From JAXJYR01 sp964593515 (lineage in GTDB: Bacteria; Bacillota_I; Bacilli_A; Erysipelotrichales; Erysipelotrichaceae): a DNA stretch of 19,598 nt. A model generated the notes under the pieces. It was given only the letters and a program-made list of their open reading frames with translations. It was not told the origin of the DNA and searched no databases. The DNA is taken from positions 1 through 19,598 of the forward strand of contig CAZQJH010000014.1 of NCBI GenBank assembly GCA_964593515.1. The letters run 5' to 3'. Positions 13,387-19,598 of this stretch are shown here, piece by piece (within the stretch, counting starts at the first letter, position 1; the number at the start of each line of letters is the position of its first letter). The translations under genes and the position numbers were made by a program.

Positions 13387-15030
13387 ATGAATGAATTAAA
13401 ACCGATGTTGTTTACATGTCTTAAAGGATATAATAAAGAAAAATTTGTGAAAGATGTAATTGCCGGAATTATTGTTGCGATTATTGCCTTACCATTGTCG
13501 ATTGCTTTAGCATTAGCATCAGGAGTTGGACCAGAAGAAGGTTTATATACAGCAATTGTAGCCGGTTTTTTAATTTCTTTCTTTGGTGGTAGTAGTGTAC
13601 AAATTGCCGGTCCAACCGCAGCATTTGCCACTATTGTGGCAAGGGTTGTTATGCAATTTGGTATGGAAGGATTAGTATTAGCAACCTTAATGGCTGGTAT
13701 TTTATTAATCTTAATGGGATTATTTAAATTTGGAAGTTTAATTAAATTTATTCCATATACAATTACTACTGGATTTACAGCGGGTATTGCTGTAACAATT
13801 GTTGTTGGTCAATTAAAAGATTTCTTTGGATTGACTTATGCAGCAGGTGTTAGTCCAGTTGAAACAATGGAAAAAATTGAAGCAGTTATTGAACATTTTG
13901 GGACTATTAACATAATGGCAGTAGTAATTGGTTTAATTTCATTAGCAATTATTATTTTTTGGCCAAAAGTTAGTAAAAAGATTCCAGCTTCTTTAGTAGC
14001 TATTGTTGTAAGTGTATTATTAGTTAAATTAGCTAGTTTACCGGTTAATACTATTGGTGATTTATATGAAGTTAGTAGTGCTTTACCTAGTTTTCATATG
14101 CCATCTTTAGATTTATCATTAGCTAGAGCTGTTTTACCAGATGCCTTTACGATTGCGATTTTAGCTGCTATTGAATCATTATTATCATGTGTTGTAGCTG
14201 ATGGAATGACAAATACTAAACATCGTTCTAATATGGAATTAGTTGCACAAGGAATTGGTAATGTTGGTTCTTGTTTATTTGGAGGAATTCCAGCTACTGG
14301 AGCGATTGCTCGTACGGCAGCTAATATTAATAACGGAGGAACATCACCTATTTCAGGGATGGTTCATGCTGTTGTTTTATTAGTTATCTTAGTCGTATTA
14401 ATGCCTTTTGCTGCTTGGATTCCAATGCCAACGATTGCGGCAATCTTATTTAGTGTTGCTTATAACATGTGTCAATGGAAACCATTTGTGAAATTAGTTA
14501 AAACTGCACCAAAAAGTGATGTTTTAGTATTAGTTCTTACTTTCGTTCTAACAATCGTATTTGATTTAGTAGTTGCTATTGGAGTAGGAATTGTTTTAGC
14601 TTGTATTTTATTTATGAAACGTATGAGTGATGAAACTAGAGTTAGTGGTTGGAGTTATGTTGAAGAAGAATATGATGATTCAAATAAATTAATTAACTTA
14701 GATCAAGCTATTCGTGTTTATGAAATTAGTGGTCCTTTATTCTTTGGGGCTAGTGATCAAATTGGTCGTATTGGGGTAAAAGATTATACTAAAGTATTAA
14801 TTATTAGAATGCGTGCGGTACCAGCTATTGATGTAACAGCAATGAATGCTTTAGAAAGTTTATATGAATCATGTAGTAAAGCTGGTATTACTTTAGTATT
14901 ATCACATGTTAATAAACAACCATATGATGCAATGAAGAAAGCTGGTTTAATTAAGAAAATCGGTAAAGAAAATATTTGTGATCATATTGAAGATGCTATT
15001 TCATTAGCTAATAAATATATTAAAAATTAG
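13387..15030 (+). CDS. SulP (SLC26) family anion transporter with STAS domain
   Basis: 547 residues. The membrane part (about 20-425) shows the SulP signatures ALPLSIALALASGVGPEEGLYTAIVAGF and GGSSVQIAGPTAAFATIVA near the N-terminus, ending in a cytoplasmic STAS domain (about 440-545) with the typical DVTAMNALESL segment. SulP proteins carry sulfate, bicarbonate or dicarboxylates across the cytoplasmic membrane, usually with H+ or Na+. No linked sulfur or carbonate gene in the window tells which. AAGAAGGG precedes the ATG. The mRNA probably begins upstream of the tRNA-Arg. A strong terminator overlaps the stop codon. Confidence 0.92.
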   Translation: MNELKPMLFTCLKGYNKEKFVKDVIAGIIVAIIALPLSIALALASGVGPEEGLYTAIVAGFLISFFGGSSVQIAGPTAAFATIVARVVMQFGMEGLVLATLMAGILLILMGLFKFGSLIKFIPYTITTGFTAGIAVTIVVGQLKDFFGLTYAAGVSPVETMEKIEAVIEHFGTINIMAVVIGLISLAIIIFWPKVSKKIPASLVAIVVSVLLVKLASLPVNTIGDLYEVSSALPSFHMPSLDLSLARAVLPDAFTIAILAAIESLLSCVVADGMTNTKHRSNMELVAQGIGNVGSCLFGGIPATGAIARTAANINNGGTSPISGMVHAVVLLVILVVLMPFAAWIPMPTIAAILFSVAYNMCQWKPFVKLVKTAPKSDVLVLVLTFVLTIVFDLVVAIGVGIVLACILFMKRMSDETRVSGWSYVEEEYDDSNKLINLDQAIRVYEISGPLFFGASDQIGRIGVKDYTKVLIIRMRAVPAIDVTAMNALESLYESCSKAGITLVLSHVNKQPYDAMKKAGLIKKIGKENICDHIEDAISLANKYIKN

Positions 15031-15056
15031 AATCGATTGCGATTCTAATTTTTTTT
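15025..15056 (+). terminator. Rho-independent terminator of the SulP gene
   Basis: A perfect 11-bp stem, AATTAGAATCG (15025-15035) with CGATTCTAATT (15040-15050), an ATTG loop and eight T. The SulP stop codon lies inside the left arm. Confidence 0.9.
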
Positions 15057-15098
15057 ATAATGGTGTGATACAAAACAATAGCTTTTTTCTTACTTTTA

Positions 15099-15107
15099 TG
15101 GTTAAAT
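15099..15107 (+). promoter_or_regulatory. Possible extended -10 ahead of the fucosidase gene
   Basis: TGGTTAAAT, a TGN-extended -10-like box 46 bp before the start. A second candidate, TATAAT at 15056-15061, abuts the preceding terminator. A small CGCTT/AAGCG hairpin (15122-15137) sits just before the ribosome binding site. No catabolite-response (cre) site is obvious by eye. Confidence 0.35.
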
Positions 15108-15153
15108 AGTAATGATGAAATCGCTTTACAAGAAGCGTAGAAAGGAATTAATA

Positions 15154-18100
15154 ATGAAGAATACTTTTAAAAAGATTTCAATGTTAGTATTATCATTAGT
15201 AATGGCTTTAAGTTGTTTAACTTTTACTAGTGCTACTAATGTTGAAGCGGCTGATGGATTAGCTTCAGCTGAAACAATCAAAAATGCGCTTAAAATTAGT
15301 TTTGATGAACCAGTTTCAAAAGGTAATCCTTTTGGTTCAGCAGGTGCATTTAGTCCAACTGAAGAAGATAACCGTTGGCAACAATTATCTTTACCAATTG
15401 GTAACTCATACATGGGGGCTAATATTTTTGGGGAAATTGGAACTGAACGCTTAACCTTCAACCAAAAAACATTATGGACAGGAGGACCTAGTGCTTCTAG
15501 ACCTAACTACGATGGAGGTAATAGAGAAAGTGTTACTTATGGTGGTAAAACTTATACTATGGCTGAATTTGTGAAATTAGTTGAAAAAGCATTCTTAGAA
15601 GGAGATCCAAATGCTAGTGCAATGTGTGGATATATTACTGGAGAAGGAGAAGCAGCTGGATATGGTGCTTACCAATCATTTGGAGATATTTATTTAGACT
15701 TTGGTTTAAGTGGAAATTATACTAATTATGAACGTAACTTAGATATCTACAATGCTATTGCGAATGTAGATTTCACGTTAGATGGAACTGATTACCACCG
15801 TGAATTCTTAGCAAGTTATGTTGATAATGTAATTGTTATGAAAGTTAGTGCAACTGGTAAAAACAAAATGAATTTCAATGTGAAATTCCCAGTTGATAAT
15901 GGTGAAGCTAACCAAAATGTTGGAACTAATGGAAAAAATGCTCCAACTACAGTTGAAGGAAATGATACATTAGTTTTAGCTGGTGAAATGTTAGATAACC
16001 AAATGAAATTAAATGGTCGTTTAAAAGTTGTAACTAAAGATGGAAGTGTAAGTGGAGCTAATGATACATTAACTGTTTCTAATGCTAGTGAAGCTTATAT
16101 CTTTGTGAGTGCAGGAACTGACTACAAAAACGAATATCCAACTTATCGTACTAATGAAAGTGATGAAGAATTAAATGCTCGTATTAAAGCAGTAGTAGAT
16201 GCTGCCGTAGCTAAAGGATATGAAACAGTTAAAGAAGATGCAATTAAAGATTACCAATCAATCTTTAACCGTGTTGAATTAAATTTAGGACAAACAGTAA
16301 GTGATAAAACAACTGATGATTTATTACAAGCTTATAATGCAGGAAGTGCAACTGATGCAGAACGTCGTCAATTAGAAACAACATTATTCCAATATGGACG
16401 TTACTTACAAATTGCTTCTTCTCGTGCTACTTTAGATGAAGAAGGAAATGTAGTAGCTAGTGATTTACCAGCTAACTTACAAGGGGTTTGGCAAAACCGT
16501 GTTGGTAACTCAGGATATGTGCCTTGGGGTAGTGACTACCACATGAACGTAAACTTACAAATGAACTACTGGCCAACTTATGTAACTAATATGGCTGAAT
16601 GTGGAGTTCCTTTAATTGACTATGTAGAATCATTAGTTGAACCAGGACGTGTAACAGCTAATGCTTACTTTGGCTTAAAAACTGAAACAGGAACACCAAT
16701 TGGTGAAGGTAATGGATTCTCAGCTCATACGCAAAATACAATCTTTGGATGGACTTGTCCAGGTTGGGCATTTAGTTGGGGATGGTCTCCAGCTGCTGTT
16801 CCATGGATTCTTCAAAACGTATATGAATACTACGAATATACAATGGATGAAAACATGTTAAGAGACACTATTTATCCAATGTTGAAAGAAGAAGCTAAAT
16901 TATATGAATCAATTTTAGTAGAATACAATGGACGTTTAGTAACTGTACCAGCATATTCACCAGAACATGGTCCATATACAGCTGGTAACGTATATGAAAA
17001 CGTATTAGTATGGCAATTATTCAATGACTGTATTGAAGCAGCAACTGCTTTAGGTGTTGATGAAGATAAAATTGTTGAATGGAAAGAAATTTGTGAAAAA
17101 TTAGATCCAATCGAAATTGGAACTGATGGACAAATTAAAGAATGGTATAGTGAAACTTCATTAGGAAGTGTAAATTCAAGTGATCGTAAACACCGTCATA
17201 TGTCTCACTTATTATGTTTATTCCCTGGAGATTTAGTAAATGTTGACAACTCTGAATACTTAGATGCAGCAATCGTATCATTAACTGACCGTGGTGATAA
17301 TGCTACTGGTTGGGGTATGGGACAACGTTTAAACTCTTGGGCACGTGTAGGTGATGGAAACCATGCATATGCAATTATTAAAGCATTCTTTAAACAAGGT
17401 GCTTATCCTAACTTATGGGACTCACATGCTCCATTCCAAATTGATGGAAACTTCGGATATACTTCTGGGGTAGCTGAAATGTTATTACAATCAAATGTTG
17501 GATACTTAAACTTATTACCAGCATTATGTGATGAATGGGCAAGTGGTTCTGTATCTGGATTAGTTGGACGTGGTAACTTTGAAGTATCAATGGACTGGTC
17601 TAATTACAACTTAACAAATGTGGAAATTCTTTCACAAAGTGGTGGAGAATGTAAAGTTCAATGGTATGGATTATCAAATGCTAAAGTAACTAACTCTAAA
17701 GGTGAAAATGTTGAATTTACTAAATTATCTAATAACCGTATTAGCTTTGATACTGTTAAAGGTGAAACATATACAATTAGTGAAATTGATGAAAAACCAA
17801 TGGATGCAGTAACTTCATTAAATGCTTTATACAACAATACAACAGCTGTAGTAACTTTCAATGGAGTAGCAGGTGCTAAATCTTACAACATCTACTCAAG
17901 TACTGATGGAAAAACATATACTTTATTAGCTAATGATACTGCAACTGAAGTAATGCTTCCTTATACTGAAGGAACAACTTATAAAGTTGTGGCTGTTGAT
18001 GCTAATGGTAATGAAGGTATTGAAAGTAGAGCAGTAACGCCAAAATTAATGGAATATGTTGAAAAAATTGATGATCGTGATACACGTATTAATTATACAT

Positions 18101-19598
18101 CTCACTGGGGTAACTGGTCAGATAATGGTCAATATCAAGGAACAGAAAAATTTGTTGAAAATGGTGATGGAGCTTATTTATCATTCTACTTTGTTGGTAA
18201 CTCAATTAAAGTTATTGGTATGAAAGCAAGCAATACTAGAACATTTGACTTATATATTGATGATAATAAAGTATTAGAAAACGTTGATACTAATAATGGT
18301 GGAGGAAGCGCATTACGTCAACAAGTATTATGTAGTGTTGATGGATTAGAAGAAGGATTACACAAAGTTGTTTTAAAAGTAACACAAACTAAGATTTCTT
18401 TAGATGCCTTTGAATTTGGAACTAGTGCAACTGTTTCAGTTGATAAATCTGAATTAGAAACTTTATATAATACACATAAAGATAAAGTAAAAGGTCAATA
18501 TAGTGATTCTTCATGGGCGGTATTTACTCAAGCATTAAAAGATGCGAAAGCAGTCTTAGATAATGCTGATGCTACGAATGATGATGTAACTAAAGCTATT
18601 AATGACTTAACTTCAGCCGTAGCAAACTTAAAAGTAAATGATGGAAAAGTAGAATTAGATGAAACTACATTAATCAATAAGAAAGCTAATGATGTAATCG
18701 TAATTGATTACTCATCACAATGTGGTGGAGATACAGGAATTAATGAAAATGGTACTGGTGAAGCAAGTGCAACTGTTGACTATGATAACAACACTTACTG
18801 GCACTCTAACTACTATACTAACAATGGTGATAAACATACGATTACTTATGATTTAGGTAAAGCTTATACTTTAACTGATGTTACTATTTTAGCTCGTCAA
18901 AGTGCTCGTAATGGAGATATTCACAAATTTGAAGTATATGTTGGTGATGATACTGATTACACTAAAAATACTTTAACTGGTGAATATGTAATTAAAGAAG
19001 ATGGAACATTAGACCCATCTACATGGTATCGTGCTAATGTTAGTGAAAATGGAACATTCACTGGTCGTTATGTAACAATCCGTATCACTGGTTCTTATGG
19101 AGATAGTGGTAATGATTTATTCGCTTCAATGGCTGAAATTAGATTCTATGGAAGTGAAGTAAGTGAAAAACCAGTAGAAGTTAATAAAGCTAAATTAGAA
19201 GAAGCTATTAAAGCTGCTGAAGCAGTTAATAAAGCAGATTATACTGATGAAAGTGTTAAAGCTTTAGATGAAGCTTTAAGTGCTGCGAAAGCATTATTAG
19301 CTAATGAAAATGCTACGCAAGATGAAGTAGATGCTGCTGCTAAAGCTTTAACTAATGCAATTAGCGCATTAGTTAAAAAACCAGTAGTAAATAAAGCTGA
19401 GTTAGAAAAAGCGATTAAGGATGCTGAAAAAGTTGATACTACAAATAAAACAGCAGAAAGTATTGCTGCTTTAACTAGTGCGATTACAAGTGCTAAAGAA
19501 GTATTAGCTGATGAAAAAGCTACACAAGATGCTGTAGATGCAGCGGTAAAAGCCTTAAATGATGCTGTAGCTAACTTAAAAGATATCGAAGTTAAACC
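15154..19598 (+). CDS. Secreted multidomain GH95 alpha-L-fucosidase, truncated by the right edge
   Basis: An open frame of 1481 complete codons, still open at the end. Residues 1-32 are a signal peptide (KK, hydrophobic core, VEA|AD cleavage). Residues about 70-870 form a GH95 catalytic unit like Bifidobacterium bifidum AfcA, an inverting 1,2-alpha-L-fucosidase. All key residues are visible: N465 and N467 (YHMNVNLQMNYWP), general acid E604 (YSPEHGP) and D764 (FQIDGNFG). Then come an FN3-like domain (884-963), a beta domain of unclear type (966-1091), FIVAR 1 (1095-1160), an F5/8 type C (CBM32-like) module (1170-1335), FIVAR 2 (1342-1407) and FIVAR 3 (from 1409). Further FIVARs or a cell-wall anchor may lie beyond the edge. 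AAAGGAATTAATA precedes the ATG. Likely substrates are fucosylated mucin or milk glycans; some GH95 enzymes act on alpha-L-galactose instead. Confidence 0.93.
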   Translation, partial: MKNTFKKISMLVLSLVMALSCLTFTSATNVEAADGLASAETIKNALKISFDEPVSKGNPFGSAGAFSPTEEDNRWQQLSLPIGNSYMGANIFGEIGTERLTFNQKTLWTGGPSASRPNYDGGNRESVTYGGKTYTMAEFVKLVEKAFLEGDPNASAMCGYITGEGEAAGYGAYQSFGDIYLDFGLSGNYTNYERNLDIYNAIANVDFTLDGTDYHREFLASYVDNVIVMKVSATGKNKMNFNVKFPVDNGEANQNVGTNGKNAPTTVEGNDTLVLAGEMLDNQMKLNGRLKVVTKDGSVSGANDTLTVSNASEAYIFVSAGTDYKNEYPTYRTNESDEELNARIKAVVDAAVAKGYETVKEDAIKDYQSIFNRVELNLGQTVSDKTTDDLLQAYNAGSATDAERRQLETTLFQYGRYLQIASSRATLDEEGNVVASDLPANLQGVWQNRVGNSGYVPWGSDYHMNVNLQMNYWPTYVTNMAECGVPLIDYVESLVEPGRVTANAYFGLKTETGTPIGEGNGFSAHTQNTIFGWTCPGWAFSWGWSPAAVPWILQNVYEYYEYTMDENMLRDTIYPMLKEEAKLYESILVEYNGRLVTVPAYSPEHGPYTAGNVYENVLVWQLFNDCIEAATALGVDEDKIVEWKEICEKLDPIEIGTDGQIKEWYSETSLGSVNSSDRKHRHMSHLLCLFPGDLVNVDNSEYLDAAIVSLTDRGDNATGWGMGQRLNSWARVGDGNHAYAIIKAFFKQGAYPNLWDSHAPFQIDGNFGYTSGVAEMLLQSNVGYLNLLPALCDEWASGSVSGLVGRGNFEVSMDWSNYNLTNVEILSQSGGECKVQWYGLSNAKVTNSKGENVEFTKLSNNRISFDTVKGETYTISEIDEKPMDAVTSLNALYNNTTAVVTFNGVAGAKSYNIYSSTDGKTYTLLANDTATEVMLPYTEGTTYKVVAVDANGNEGIESRAVTPKLMEYVEKIDDRDTRINYTSHWGNWSDNGQYQGTEKFVENGDGAYLSFYFVGNSIKVIGMKASNTRTFDLYIDDNKVLENVDTNNGGGSALRQQVLCSVDGLEEGLHKVVLKVTQTKISLDAFEFGTSATVSVDKSELETLYNTHKDKVKGQYSDSSWAVFTQALKDAKAVLDNADATNDDVTKAINDLTSAVANLKVNDGKVELDETTLINKKANDVIVIDYSSQCGGDTGINENGTGEASATVDYDNNTYWHSNYYTNNGDKHTITYDLGKAYTLTDVTILARQSARNGDIHKFEVYVGDDTDYTKNTLTGEYVIKEDGTLDPSTWYRANVSENGTFTGRYVTIRITGSYGDSGNDLFASMAEIRFYGSEVSEKPVEVNKAKLEEAIKAAEAVNKADYTDESVKALDEALSAAKALLANENATQDEVDAAAKALTNAISALVKKPVVNKAELEKAIKDAEKVDTTNKTAESIAALTSAITSAKEVLADEKATQDAVDAAVKALNDAVANLKDIEVK

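Noticed and set aside
13200..13631. Minus-strand open frame of 143 codons across the tRNA and the start of the SulP gene
   Set aside because: It contains the PVGIEPTS-type peptide that arises from reading a tRNA gene backwards, a known source of false proteins, and it overlaps a clear transporter gene.
15154..15260. Lipoprotein signal on the fucosidase (cysteine at residue 21)
   Set aside because: The residues before the cysteine (ALSC) do not fit a good lipobox, and a normal signal peptidase I site (VEA|AD) follows.
15126..15461. Minus-strand open frame at the start of the fucosidase gene
   Set aside because: It lies opposite a signal peptide and GH95 N-terminus that are clearly coding; no ribosome binding site or family match was seen.

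Overview
The window looks like a chromosomal segment of a low-GC, gut-associated Bacillota (Firmicute) of the Erysipelotrichia/Coprobacillus type. I infer this from strong AT richness, leucine written almost only as TTA in the housekeeping genes, clear AGGAGG-type ribosome binding sites, many TGN-extended -10 promoters, and a large secreted fucosidase carrying FIVAR modules. The genus cannot be fixed from the sequence alone.

Left region (1-3910) is an accessory, defence-like block. It holds a GATC-specific DpnII-type restriction-modification system: an endonuclease (dpnB-like), a Dam-type N6-adenine methylase (dpnM-like) and a beta-class methylase resembling DpnA. The arrangement is unusual. 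The endonuclease comes first, and a third, unrelated methyltransferase on the opposite strand sits between it and the two DpnII methylases. A small XRE-type regulator is transcribed divergently from the endonuclease. The block ends in three 33-bp tandem repeats that look like a relic end of a mobile element, inside a 366-bp non-coding stretch.

Middle region (4135-12322) is housekeeping. One likely operon runs YitT-family membrane protein - U32 protein lacking cysteines - U32 protein with four cysteines - prolyl-tRNA synthetase - DUF1963 (YwqG-like) protein, and ends at a strong terminator. The two U32 proteins resemble the TrhP1/TrhP2 pair that makes 5-hydroxyuridine in tRNA, so the operon leans toward tRNA function. 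A second unit holds a PEPCK/HPr-kinase-like P-loop protein and a Bax-inhibitor-1 family membrane protein separated by a hairpin. Convergent to it is a DUF4438 gene; one bidirectional terminator serves both.

Right region (13283-19598) has a tRNA-Arg(CCG) only 29 nt upstream of a SulP anion transporter gene, probably co-transcribed, then a terminator, and then a very large secreted GH95 alpha-L-fucosidase with FN3, carbohydrate-binding and repeated FIVAR modules. That gene runs off the right edge. It points to growth on fucosylated mucin, milk or plant glycans.

The best candidates for something new are the rearranged DpnII locus with its embedded third methylase and possible regulator, a DSPY (not DPPY) catalytic motif in the Dam-type methylase, the solo tandem repeat array, the SD-containing hairpin ahead of the Bax-inhibitor gene, and the uncharacterised PEPCK/HprK-like protein.
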